Shown here: positions 33,856-44,275 of the stretch, one piece after another
Position numbering within the stretch: the first letter of the stretch is position 1
How the letters are laid out: each line of letters starts with the position of its first letter
NCBI GenBank assembly: GCA_016706225.1
Contig: JADJKB010000013.1
Location: forward strand, 1-64,000
Length of the DNA: 64,000 nt
Reading direction: 5' to 3'
DNA from: Myxococcales bacterium
GTDB taxonomy: Bacteria; Myxococcota_A; Polyangia; Polyangiales; Polyangiaceae
Position numbers and translations under genes: made by a program
The notes under the pieces: generated by a model
Told to the model about the DNA's origin: nothing
Database searches by the model: none
The model's input: the letters and a program-made list of their open reading frames with translations, nothing else

Positions 33856-35682
33856 TCACTTGATGGCTTTGCCCACCAGGCAGGCAAAACCGTCGCCGCT
33901 GTTGCAGGCGCGCTGCAGCTCCATGGTTGCACCGGCCTTCTGTCCCGTCGCCGCGTTCAGCGTGCCGAGCCGCGTGCAGGCGCGCAGGTCGCTGCGGGTG
34001 CAGGCTTGGCGCCACTCCATCATGTCGCGGACATTCGGGATCACGGTTCCCGTCCCGCCGTAGAGCACCTTCATGGCGGCGCAGCCGAAGCTGTTCATGC
34101 GCTGGCACGCCATGTTGAAGCTGCGCTTGGCGCTGTCGGCGTTGCCCCCGGGTTTGCCGGCCTCGACGCGACCGAGATCGGCGCAGGCCTCCGCGTTCCC
34201 CATGTAACAGCCGCGCCGATAGTGCATCTCAGCGATGATGAGGTTCTTGCCGGTGCCTTGCCCGGCCTCGTGCATCTGAGCGAGAGAAGCGCACGCCGCG
34301 CCATCGGCGCCCCGACAGGCCTTGGTGTAAAGGCCGAGGGCAACGGCCAGATCCTGCGTCACGCCATCGCCCGTTGCGTAGAGTCGCGCGGCCCGTCCGC
34401 AGCTCTTGTCGTGTCCGCCCTCGCAGGCGTGTTTCAGCGCCTCCGCGGCCTTGCCGAGGTCCTTGGTGACCCCGCGTCCCTCGAGCAGGAGCACCCCGTG
34501 GAACCCGCAGCCCTCCGCGCTGCCGTCGGTGCAGGCCTTCTCGAACAGCTCCGCCGCCTTGGCCTCGTCCTTCGTGACGCCGCTGCCATCCGCGAGCATG
34601 TGCCCGCGGTTCACGCAGCTCGGCACGTCACCGCCACCGCAGGCCTTCTCGAACAGCTGCGCCGCACGGCTTGCGTCGCGGGCCATGCCGTCGCCGGTCG
34701 CGTACATGACCCCCAGAGCGCCGCAGCTTCCCGCGTGATTCTTGTCACACTGGGTCTGGCACTCTTTCGCGTCGCTGGTCTTGCACTGGTACGCGGGGGC
34801 GTCCGCTGCCTTGGTGCATTTGCCCTCCGACATCACCAGCCCCAATGGGCAGCCGCCCTCGTGTTTGGCGAGCTCGACTGCTGGAGCCTTGGCGGGCTTC
34901 TCGTCCGCGGGTTTGTCCTTCGCGATCGGCGCCAGCAGCAGGCGCACCGGCGCGCCGCACTGATCCGGCGCACTCGCACCGTTCGACGTCGCCGCCTTGC
35001 ACGAGCTCATGTCACCTTCTTTGTTCTGGACCTGGCGGTTGCTGGCGGAGGCACCGCTGGTCTCGGCGCCGAAGAAGGCCGCGGCCGCCTTGGCTTCACC
35101 ACTGGTATTGGTCTCCATCACGAACGCACCGACCGTTGCGCCCCGCACGAAGTGGGTCGCGCCGTCGCAGGTGCCCTTGAGGTCGGCCTTCGTCGGCTCT
35201 GTCCAGGTGGTCTTCTGTTTGCCCACCATCACCATGGCGACGTCGAGGGAAGAGCCTCGCTTGAGCTCGGCGCTCAGCTTCACGCCGCTGAGCGGGAGGT
35301 TGGCCCGCACCTCGTCGGAGTTGTTGAGCCGCACGACCTGCTCCTTGCGGGTCATGCCCATGTAGCCGTAGCTGCCCTCCAGGTGGCAGTCCTTCAACAG
35401 CTTGATGCCCTGGCAGCTGTAGCCGACCACTGCCACGCCCTCTTTCATGGCGATCTCGAGGTCACCCCGCTGGTCCGGCTTCCAGTCGACGACCAGCGGC
35501 TCGCCGCCACCGCTCACGCCCTCACACTTGCCCTCTTCGAGCGCATCCGTGGCGCTCGATTCCTTCGGGCGTACGGCGTTGCCGACTCCGCCGGCGCCAC
35601 ACGCGGCGATGCCGCCCAAGGCGGACAGAGCAATCAGACTCGAGAGCAAGCGCACGGTGAAGACTTCGCGTCGGTTCGACAT
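33856..35682 (-). CDS. Sel1-repeat lipoprotein
   Basis: A 608-residue protein from ATG 35682. Signal peptide and lipobox (GIAAC) are followed by a domain of about 280 residues with several Cys and a Lys/Ala-rich stretch. About seven Sel1-type repeats (roughly 320-600) follow, with the pattern AAxLFEKACxGGxxxSCxxxG. Each repeat carries a Cys pair, as in the Hcp beta-lactamase-like proteins. Sel1 repeats bind other proteins, and this one probably acts as an exported scaffold. The ligand is unknown. It is divergent from the C39-like gene at 35766. Confidence 0.8.
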   Translation of the reverse strand: MSNRREVFTVRLLSSLIALSALGGIAACGAGGVGNAVRPKESSATDALEEGKCEGVSGGGEPLVVDWKPDQRGDLEIAMKEGVAVVGYSCQGIKLLKDCHLEGSYGYMGMTRKEQVVRLNNSDEVRANLPLSGVKLSAELKRGSSLDVAMVMVGKQKTTWTEPTKADLKGTCDGATHFVRGATVGAFVMETNTSGEAKAAAAFFGAETSGASASNRQVQNKEGDMSSCKAATSNGASAPDQCGAPVRLLLAPIAKDKPADEKPAKAPAVELAKHEGGCPLGLVMSEGKCTKAADAPAYQCKTSDAKECQTQCDKNHAGSCGALGVMYATGDGMARDASRAAQLFEKACGGGDVPSCVNRGHMLADGSGVTKDEAKAAELFEKACTDGSAEGCGFHGVLLLEGRGVTKDLGKAAEALKHACEGGHDKSCGRAARLYATGDGVTQDLAVALGLYTKACRGADGAACASLAQMHEAGQGTGKNLIIAEMHYRRGCYMGNAEACADLGRVEAGKPGGNADSAKRSFNMACQRMNSFGCAAMKVLYGGTGTVIPNVRDMMEWRQACTRSDLRACTRLGTLNAATGQKAGATMELQRACNSGDGFACLVGKAIK

Positions 35683-35689
35683 GGCGCGC

Positions 35690-35695
35690 ATGATA
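35690..35695 (-). promoter_or_regulatory. -10 hexamer TATCAT, leaderless-type
   Basis: On the minus strand TATCAT lies 7 bases before ATG 35682, which decides the start within a frame that is open much further upstream. Confidence 0.5.
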
Positions 35696-35728
35696 CGGAA
35701 AGCCGGGGCCGTGGGAAGCACCACGACT

Positions 35729-35757
35729 TTGACGGCCCCAGCCCGATTACGTAGGCT
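35729..35757 (+). promoter_or_regulatory. Sigma-70-type promoter TTGACG-N17-TAGGCT
   Basis: TTGACG at 35729-35734 is 17 bases from TAGGCT at 35752-35757, which is 8 bases before ATG 35766. This is the clearest -35/-10 pair in the window and supports a leaderless transcript. Confidence 0.65.
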
Positions 35758-35765
35758 GCCCGTGC

Positions 35766-36728
35766 ATGCGCAAACGCGCTTGGATTTCCCTGGCTTTGAC
35801 CGCCGGCGCCGGGCTGTTGGCCCTGCGCTTCGGTCCCTCGTCCGCCGAGGCGCAGCCCGCCCGCGGCCCGGGGCAGGGCATGCTCCAGGGTCTGGCGAGA
35901 CCGGCAATCGCACTGACGGGACCGGCGGTCTCGGAGCTCGAAGCCGCGCGCCATCGTGACCAGCTAGCGCACGCTCGCGCAACGCGGCTGGCGGAGCAGC
36001 TGCGGAACATGCCGGATCTGACCCAGACGGATCCCGCGCTCGGTGTGTCCGGCGGGGGTGAGGCCTGGTGTGGACCGGTCGCCATGTCGAACGCACTGAT
36101 GTGGCTGGCCGAGAACGGGCGCGAGACGCTCGTCCCAACGGGGGAGAGCGAACGCGCCCGTCACCTCGAGCTCGTGCGCAAGCTCGGCTCGGGCCGCTAC
36201 ATGGGCACGACGCCGAACGGCGGCACCGGGGTGAAGAACGTGCTTCAGGGACTGCACGCCTTCATGCGCGACAGCGGTTGGGGTTACAAACGCTTGGCGT
36301 ATCAGGGTTGGCGTGGCCACCCGGTGCGTTTCACCACCGGCGTGAAGAGCGCCGAGCTCGGGTTCATCGAGCAGGCCCTGGCGCAGGGCGGCATTGCGGT
36401 GATTCACGCCGGTTGGTACACCCCGGCGAAGTACGGTGGAGACTTCTACCGCCGTCATGGTGGTCACTGGTTGACCGTGGTCGGCAGCAACATCGACGAA
36501 AACGCGGAGCCGACGCCGGACACGCTGGTCGTGCACGACCCCGCGCCGTACGCCGGGGCGGAGGGCGCGCGGCACTTCGTGAAGCTCACTCGCCTCGAGA
36601 GTGGCTGGCTGATGGCGGAGGACGGGGCGTTCCCGGCCAAGGGGTTCACGCGGCTCGAGGGTGGCATGAAGATCAAGAAAGACGGCGATCTCGCGGTGCT
36701 CGACGGCGCAATCGTGCTCGTGCCCTAG
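35766..36728 (+). CDS. C39-like papain-fold cysteine protease, exported
   Basis: A 320-residue protein with a signal peptide (SSAEA-QP). The catalytic Cys is at 102 (EAWCGPVAMSNAL), the His at 234 (HGGHW) and the Asp at 258 (VVHDPA). This is the C39-like/bacteriocin-processing peptidase arrangement of the papain fold. No ABC transporter domain is attached, so it is a stand-alone periplasmic or secreted enzyme. The substrate is unknown. It is divergent from the Sel1-repeat gene across an 83-base region in which both sides have close -10 boxes. Confidence 0.8.
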   Translation: MRKRAWISLALTAGAGLLALRFGPSSAEAQPARGPGQGMLQGLARPAIALTGPAVSELEAARHRDQLAHARATRLAEQLRNMPDLTQTDPALGVSGGGEAWCGPVAMSNALMWLAENGRETLVPTGESERARHLELVRKLGSGRYMGTTPNGGTGVKNVLQGLHAFMRDSGWGYKRLAYQGWRGHPVRFTTGVKSAELGFIEQALAQGGIAVIHAGWYTPAKYGGDFYRRHGGHWLTVVGSNIDENAEPTPDTLVVHDPAPYAGAEGARHFVKLTRLESGWLMAEDGAFPAKGFTRLEGGMKIKKDGDLAVLDGAIVLVP

Positions 36729-36956
36729 TCTCGACCTGAGCAGCCTCGCGACGCTCGGATCGCGATGGGCATGAGCGGCGAAAACCCGCTTGAACTACCG
36801 GCGAGGCCGGCGGATGCCTGCTCTGGCCTGGCATGAGTCGCGAAGTTCTGGCCGGTCGCGCGCCGGGGGTAACCTCGAAGAAACCCTCTGCGGTTTTTGC
36901 GCGGGTGAATCGGCCGGCGTGGCGTTCGATGAGTCGCCGAGGCCGGCTCGTTGTTG

Positions 36957-36962
36957 TAGCTT
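36957..36962 (+). promoter_or_regulatory. -10 hexamer TAGCTT, leaderless-type
   Basis: TAGCTT lies 7 bases before ATG 36970. The rest of the 241-base region after 36728 holds no recognisable gene. Confidence 0.5.
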
Positions 36963-36969
36963 TCGCTGC

Positions 36970-37791
36970 ATGAAGCTGCTCGGGACCTGGCCTCTTTGCA
37001 CGTTGCCCGGCGCGCTCTTGCTCGCGTCATTCTTCGCTTGTGGCGGACCTTCGGAGCGTCACTGCGCGGCGGAGGCGCCGTGGAGCGGGACCTGCAATCT
37101 CAAGTCGGTGACGAAGATCCGTGAGGTCGAGTTCCCAGCGCCGCACGGGATCTACGAGGTCATCTACGAACCTCAGTCGAACCCGTCGAACACGACCTTC
37201 ACGCCGCCCATCCTGCGAGAAGAGATCCGGGTGATGTCGTCGCAGGAGGTCGAGCTCGACGGTTTCTTCGCGCAACACCAGACCGCAACCTGCCAGATGG
37301 CAGCGCCACCGCCGGGCGTGTGCGAGCCTGGCAAGCTGTCCATCAACCTGCCGCCGTTTCAGCCGACCGGGGCCACCCCGGCGCAGCAGGTCCACGGCTG
37401 CGCGCAGATCGAGTCGCAGGCCACGCAAGACAAGCTGCCGGAGCTGAGCAAGAACGCGGCGCAGATGCCCGAGGAGATCCTGTTCAGCGAGGCCTCGGCG
37501 GTTGCCACTCCCGAGGCGACGGCGCAGGTCACTGCGGCAGCCGCGCGCATCAAGGCCAACCCCGGCATCGAGTGTGTGGCCATCGTCGGCCAGATCTCGC
37601 CCGGGGAACAGCCGGCTGTGGCCATGGAGCGCGCGCGCACCGTGCGGCAGCTCTTGCTTCAAAACGGCGTAGAGGCAACCCGGCTCACGACCCTCACGCT
37701 GACCGCGGCCGTCTACGGCGGCGGCAGCGAAGCTCCGCCGCCCGATCCAAAAAAGCGACGCACGACCCTTCGAATCCTGCTCCAGCGCTGA
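36970..37791 (+). CDS. Lipoprotein with OmpA-like C-terminus
   Basis: A 273-residue protein from ATG 36970. Signal peptide and lipobox-like SFFAC are followed by a domain of about 130 residues with several Cys. The C-terminal 110 residues have the helix-strand order of OmpA-type domains, including an AMERARTVRQLLLQNGV helix and a final RRTTLRILL strand. The classic peptidoglycan-binding Asp and Arg are not both clear, so binding to the cell wall is uncertain. Outer-membrane location is likely. Confidence 0.65.
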   Translation: MKLLGTWPLCTLPGALLLASFFACGGPSERHCAAEAPWSGTCNLKSVTKIREVEFPAPHGIYEVIYEPQSNPSNTTFTPPILREEIRVMSSQEVELDGFFAQHQTATCQMAAPPPGVCEPGKLSINLPPFQPTGATPAQQVHGCAQIESQATQDKLPELSKNAAQMPEEILFSEASAVATPEATAQVTAAAARIKANPGIECVAIVGQISPGEQPAVAMERARTVRQLLLQNGVEATRLTTLTLTAAVYGGGSEAPPPDPKKRRTTLRILLQR

Positions 37792-37837
37792 GCGCACACT
37801 CATTCCGCGCCCGTGCCCTGGAGCCCGAAATTCCAGG

Positions 37838-38536
37838 TCAGGGCTTGGTCTTGCCCGGCGCGGGGTGTTGTCGCTTTTCCATTTCCCGGAAACGCTTCTC
37901 GAGCTCCTTCATGCGTTGGTCGAGGCGGCCCGCACCGGGCGCGCTGCTCTGGTCGTCGGCTGCATCACTGGGCCACTTCCACTGCCACTGCTTGAAGAAG
38001 CGTTTGCTCGCGCCGGGGTTGGCGCCCTTGAACAGGTCACCGAAACCGTCGAAGGAGAAATCGAAATCGAGGCCGGCATCAGCCGGGGGATCGGAGTCGA
38101 GCTTGGCCGTCAGCTGCAGCGGTCGACGCCCGCGCACGATGCTGACCGGCACGGTCTCGCCCTTCTTTTTGTCGGCGATGGCCCGGGAGACGTCGCTCGG
38201 GCTCTCGACGGAGTCGTTGCCCACACGCGTGATCACGTCGCCCACCTTGAGCCCCGCCTTGGCCGCCGGAGTGCCCGGCTGCACCCGCTGCACCAGCACC
38301 CCCGTGGTCTTGGGCGCACCGAAGTAGTCGCGCAGCTCCTCGGTCATGTCGGTCGCCTGGACCCCGAAGCGGCCTCGACCACTCTGGAACGAAAAGCTCC
38401 AGGACGAGCTCGGAGGTTTTGCCGGCGCGGCGCTGGCGGGTGGCTTGGCCGGCGGGCGAGCCTTGGGTTTTGGTTGCGCGAGGGCAGGGGCTGCGACCAG
38501 GAGCAGTGCGGACAAGATCAGGGTCGGCGTGCGCAT
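37838..38536 (-). CDS. Exported PDZ-domain protein
   Basis: A 232-residue protein from ATG 38536 with a signal peptide (APALA-QP) and a Pro/Ala/Lys linker. One PDZ domain (about 58-145) has a GVLVQRVQPGTPAAKAGLKVGD core, as in DegP-type proteases, but no protease domain is present. The rest is an acidic segment and a C-terminal coiled coil (RLDQRMKELEKRFREMEKR). It probably recruits C-terminal peptides in the periplasm. Partners are unknown. Confidence 0.78.
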   Translation of the reverse strand: MRTPTLILSALLLVAAPALAQPKPKARPPAKPPASAAPAKPPSSSWSFSFQSGRGRFGVQATDMTEELRDYFGAPKTTGVLVQRVQPGTPAAKAGLKVGDVITRVGNDSVESPSDVSRAIADKKKGETVPVSIVRGRRPLQLTAKLDSDPPADAGLDFDFSFDGFGDLFKGANPGASKRFFKQWQWKWPSDAADDQSSAPGAGRLDQRMKELEKRFREMEKRQHPAPGKTKP

Positions 38537-38546
38537 GCTGGAGCGA

Positions 38547-38552
38547 AGCTTA
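38547..38552 (-). promoter_or_regulatory. -10 hexamer TAAGCT, leaderless-type
   Basis: On the minus strand TAAGCT lies 10 bases before ATG 38536 of the PDZ gene. Confidence 0.45.
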
Positions 38553-38597
38553 GCATCCGCGGCGGACGCTGCCCGCCCCGCGACGAGCCCGTAGAAA

Positions 38598-39038
38598 TTA
38601 CAGCTTTCCGAGCACGTCGCCGGCGTGGTTCTTCACGTCGACACTGGCCCAGGCTTCCACGATCACACCGTCCGGCCCGATCAGGTAGCTGATGCGCTTG
38701 GCCGCGCCCGAGTCCGCCGACGCCGCCGCTCCGTAGGCGACGCCGATGGCTCGGTCGGTGTCCGACAGGAGCTGGTAGGGAAACGAGAACTTCTCGGCGA
38801 AGGCTCGGTTCTCTTCGACGCTGTCGAAGGAGACACCCAAGATCACGGCGCCCTTCTCCTCGAACTCACGGATTCGGTCACGGAACCCGCACCCTTGGAT
38901 GGTTCAGCCAGGGGTGTCGGCCTTCGGATAAAACCACATCACCACCGGGTGACCGCGGAGGTCCGAGAGGCGCACCGTGCTCCCATCGTGGGCGAGCACC
39001 GAGAAATCCGGTGCTTGGGTCCCCGCGGCGAGCAGCAT
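38598..39038 (-). CDS. Selenocysteine-containing peroxiredoxin, BCP/PrxQ type
   Basis: A 146-residue protein if codon 45 (TGA, 38904-38906) is read as selenocysteine. The context YPKADTPG-U-TIQGCGFRD aligns to the BCP/PrxQ active site, with U at the peroxidatic Cys and the resolving Cys five residues on. The frame continues without break through the whole peroxiredoxin fold (GVSFDSVEENRAFAEK, FPYQLLSD, ISYLIGPDG). A hairpin meeting bacterial SECIS rules follows the UGA. It would reduce peroxides using thioredoxin. The gene lies alone, downstream of and opposite to the VOC gene. A nonsense mutation is the alternative, but the exact position argues against it. Confidence 0.85.
38869..38889 (-). 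promoter_or_regulatory. Bacterial SECIS hairpin
   Basis: On the minus strand a 7-bp stem (CGGGUUC with GAAUCCG, including one G-U pair) encloses the 7-base loop CGUGACC. The loop begins 22 bases after the UGA and has G at its second position. This fits the known spacing (about 16-37) and the loop-G rule for bSECIS elements. The hairpin lies inside the coding sequence, as expected in bacteria. Confidence 0.7.
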
Positions 39039-39183
39039 GGGTCGATGGTGACAGACGGGAGTCCGAGCGTGAAGCAAAAAAGATCGGGTCGCGCGTCCAC
39101 GGCATCACGCCCGTGCTCAACCGTATTCCCGGTCGAGGGGCCGTGATACGCGTGGCCGTCGCACCCACCTTCAAGGAGCGCTC

Positions 39184-39705
39184 ATGGGACACGCAGTGAA
39201 CTGGTTTCAGATCTCGGGTTCGGATGGAAAATCGCTGCAGAATTTCTACAAGAAGGTCTTCGCCTGGAAGCTCGGCCCGTCGCCAGGTGGTGACGGCATG
39301 GGCATGGTGGCAGCGGAGCCCGGGGGGATCCCGGGTGGGATCGCCGCGGCGATGAACGGTCAGAGTCAAGTCACGGTCTACGTGAGCGTCACCGACATCG
39401 ACGCGCACCTGAAGAAGATCTCCAAGGCGGGCGGCAAACCCGCGATGCCGAAGATGGAGCTGCCCGCGGGCATGGGGTTCATCTCCGGTTTCATCGACCC
39501 GGCCGGAAACTGGGTGGGTCTGTGGCAAGCCGGAGCGCCGCCAGTGGCGAAGCGGTCGCGCAAGCCGAGCCCCGCTGCGAAGAAGCCCGCTGCGAAGAAG
39601 CCGGCCGCGAAGCAGGCGACTGCCAAGAAGGCCGCCAAGAAATCGGCGAAGGCCGCGGCCAAAGCGCCCGCGAAGCAGAAGGCCTCGAAGAAGCGGCGGC
39701 GCTGA
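39184..39705 (+). CDS. VOC-family protein with Lys/Ala-rich tail
   Basis: A 173-residue protein from ATG 39184, with AAGGAG 5 bases before the ATG, one of the few clear Shine-Dalgarno sites here. Residues 1-118 form a VOC (glyoxalase/bleomycin-resistance) domain, with the usual FYKKVFAW and FIDPAGNWVGLW blocks. Residues about 120-173 are Lys/Ala/Pro repeats (PAAKKPAAKKPAAK...) resembling histone H1 or AlgP-type tails, which bind DNA or acidic polymers. Both parts lie in one frame. The metal ligands and substrate of the VOC part are uncertain. Confidence 0.8.
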   Translation: MGHAVNWFQISGSDGKSLQNFYKKVFAWKLGPSPGGDGMGMVAAEPGGIPGGIAAAMNGQSQVTVYVSVTDIDAHLKKISKAGGKPAMPKMELPAGMGFISGFIDPAGNWVGLWQAGAPPVAKRSRKPSPAAKKPAAKKPAAKQATAKKAAKKSAKAAAKAPAKQKASKKRRR

Positions 39706-39747
39706 GGAAATTGGGCGGCACGCTGCGTCCGTGCCACAACCCGGGGC

Positions 39748-40746
39748 GTGCGAGTCGAGTCGCGCGCCCCGTTGTGTTTGCTGCTGCTTGCTGGCACGAC
39801 GGCGCTCGGCTGCCGCTCGGCGCGTGCCGGGGACCCCGAGCCGGCGGGCACCGGAGCATCCGCGAGGGACGCGAGCAAACCCGCGGAGACGGCCCGGGCC
39901 GTGCGCTCGGGCGCGAGCGCAGCGCCGCCGGGGAGCTCGGTGAGTGCTCGCCCGTCGGGTCCGTCGGCGAGCGTTCAAGCGCCGGCATCCTCGGCGAGCG
40001 GCAGCGCGCCCGGTGCTTCCGCGAACGCACCGGCGGCGGCGTCCGGTAGCTGCCCCGTGGAAATGACCCGCGTCGGAAAGACCTGCGTCGATCGCTGGGA
40101 GGCCGTGCTCGTGGTCGAGAGCACCGGTGGAGCTCACCCGTACAACCAACGGCCCGAGCAGGGCGTGCGTTACGTTGCGCGTTCGGCGAGCGGGGTGTCC
40201 CCGCAGGCATACATCAATCGCATCGAAGCGGCGGCGGCGTGTGAGGCGGCGGGCAAACGTCTGTGCACGCTGGGCGAGTGGTACCGGGCGTGTCGCGGGC
40301 AGAAGGGTGAGACCTGGCCGTACGGGTGGAGCGAAAAACGCGGGGCCTGCAACGTGCTCAAGCCCCACCTGCTCGGCAAGCTCTTTGGTAACGATCCGCG
40401 GCGCTGGGACTACATGAAACACTTCAACGCGCCGGAGCTGAACAAAACCCCGGGCTGGTTGAGCAAGACCGGCGAGCACGCGGAGTGCACCAACGCGGCG
40501 GGCACTTTCGACATGGTGGGCAACGTGCACGAGTGGGTGAGCGACGTCGTAGACCGAACCCTCGAGCAGAAGCTGCCGCTGCGGGATGACATTCGGCGCA
40601 AGCTCGACGTCAACACGGGTCACGGCATCTTCATGGGCGGTTTCTACTCGACCGGCGACGAGCACGGTAAGGGCTGCGGGTTCGTGACCATCGGCCACGA
40701 GCCGAAATATCACGACTATTCGACCGGGTTTCGCTGCTGCAAGTGA
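39748..40746 (+). CDS. FGE-sulfatase-domain lipoprotein
   Basis: A 332-residue protein from GTG 39748 with a lipobox (TALGC) and a long Ala/Ser/Pro linker to about residue 105. A single formylglycine-generating-enzyme-like domain (about 106-332) has GNVHEW at 258-263 and ends exactly at GFRCCK. It is close in motif layout to each half of the protein at 1247-2893. Whether it has enzyme activity is unknown. It starts 42 bases after the VOC gene with no obvious -10 box. Confidence 0.8.
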   Translation: MRVESRAPLCLLLLAGTTALGCRSARAGDPEPAGTGASARDASKPAETARAVRSGASAAPPGSSVSARPSGPSASVQAPASSASGSAPGASANAPAAASGSCPVEMTRVGKTCVDRWEAVLVVESTGGAHPYNQRPEQGVRYVARSASGVSPQAYINRIEAAAACEAAGKRLCTLGEWYRACRGQKGETWPYGWSEKRGACNVLKPHLLGKLFGNDPRRWDYMKHFNAPELNKTPGWLSKTGEHAECTNAAGTFDMVGNVHEWVSDVVDRTLEQKLPLRDDIRRKLDVNTGHGIFMGGFYSTGDEHGKGCGFVTIGHEPKYHDYSTGFRCCK

Positions 40747-40771
40747 GGCGGCCCGCGCCCGAACCGTGCGC

Positions 40772-41278
40772 CTACTTCGGCTGGGTGATGCAGATCCCCG
40801 ACGTGTTCGTGAAGTTGCCGCAGCTCACGCTCGCAGCAGACGCGTCGCTGACCGTAGTGCCGGCAGGCTGTTCGATTTCGGGTGGACCCGCGGGGCAACC
40901 ACAGGCCGGGAGGGTTGTGCGCCAGGCGGTCTCGCAGGCCTGAAGCTCCGCGAGGTGGCTGGTGTCGACACCGATCAACAGGGTGTTGCCGCAGCAGTCG
41001 GTCTGGTGAACGAGCAGCGTGCACGTGGCTCCCGTGCAGGTCTTCAGATCGTAGGCGGTGAGTTTTCCGGTGGCGTCGAAGCACTTCAGGAAGTCTCCGC
41101 CGTCCGCGCTCGAGCCGCCGCTGCCGCTACTGCTCCCCGTCCCACTGCTACCGCCGGTCGCTGCGCCCCCGGTCGATGTGCCACCGCTTGCGTCCGTGTC
41201 GGACGAGCCGCCGCAGCCGGCGGGGAGTGTCACGGCGAGGGCGGGGGAGAGCAAGAGCGCGAGCAGTCGGTGCGACAT
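40772..41278 (-). CDS. Cys-rich lipoprotein
   Basis: A 168-residue protein from ATG 41278. Signal peptide and lipobox-like LPAGC are followed by a Gly/Ser/Thr linker and a Cys-rich domain of about 110 residues with nine Cys (including CC and CGC). Extensive disulphides are likely. GATAAT lies 6 bases before the ATG. The family is not recognised. It lies 7 bases after the TlpA-type gene stop, so it is the last gene of the glnS-tlpA-lipoprotein run. Confidence 0.7.
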   Translation of the reverse strand: MSHRLLALLLSPALAVTLPAGCGGSSDTDASGGTSTGGAATGGSSGTGSSSGSGGSSADGGDFLKCFDATGKLTAYDLKTCTGATCTLLVHQTDCCGNTLLIGVDTSHLAELQACETAWRTTLPACGCPAGPPEIEQPAGTTVSDASAASVSCGNFTNTSGICITQPK

Positions 41279-41285
41279 CTGCCCA

Positions 41286-41872
41286 TTATCGCGCGCAGCC
41301 GAGGCGCAGATCCATCCCAAACCTGCTGCTCATGCCGACCGTGTGGTCGACGATCTTTCCGGTCTTGTCGAGGAAGTAGTTGGTCGGAAAGGCGCCGACG
41401 CGATAGTCGCGCACTACCTTCGCGTCGGCGAGCAGCACCGGGTAGCGGAGCCCGGCCTCCGCCACGTACTTTCGCACCGCGTCCGGGTCTTCCGAATCGG
41501 CGACGACACTCAGCAAGACCTCGTCCTTGCCGAGGCCGGCCTGCACCGAGTTGAGCGCAGCGTGCTCCTGCCGGCAGACCCCGCACCAGGTTGCCCAGAA
41601 GTGGAGCAGCACGCGTTTGCCGCGCAGCTCGCGGAGCTGCACCCGGCTGCCGTCGAGCGCGGTCAACGAAAACGCCGGAGCGTCGCTGTAGTCGCCCAGC
41701 AACTTGCGCTCCTGCCACGACGTCACGCCGACGTAGACCAGGACCACGAGCCCGAGCTCGATGGCGATTCGGAAGACACGTTTGCGCCAGGGGATCCGCG
41801 CGGGCTTGGGCTTGGGCTTGGGCGCTGACGGCGGCTGCGGGTCCGCGTCGTCTCGGGCGGGGGCCTCGTCCG

Positions 41873-41876
<4 letters not shown>
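41286..41876 (-). CDS. TlpA/ResA-type membrane thioredoxin
   Basis: A 196-residue protein from GTG 41876. A Pro/Lys-rich cytoplasmic tail is followed by one membrane helix (about 34-52). An exported thioredoxin-fold domain has the WCGVC active site (Cys98 and Cys101), the family's FWATWC context and a later PTNYFLD cis-Pro block. It reduces disulphides outside the membrane, often for cytochrome c maturation, and two cytochrome c genes are in this window. Its start overlaps the glnS stop as GTGA. Confidence 0.88.
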
Positions 41877-44152
<2,276 letters not shown>

Positions 44153-44275
44153 GGGCAACCTCGCGAGCGATGAGCCGCGCACTTTACGCCGACAGCCTCG
44201 GCTTCGCGAGCCGCCTCGCAGAGTTTGGCGAGTTTTTCCGGGACAAAGCCAGCCCAAGCGCCGGAACGCTCGGTC

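Noticed and set aside
33610..35754. Plus-strand open frame of 714 codons opposite the Sel1-repeat gene
   Set aside because: Antisense of a clearly coding repeat protein; composition is Ala/His/Leu shadow sequence without domains.
38598..38846. Separate 82-residue protein starting at GTG 38846
   Set aside because: It is the second half of the peroxiredoxin fold and lacks the active site. The UGA as selenocysteine links it to the first half.
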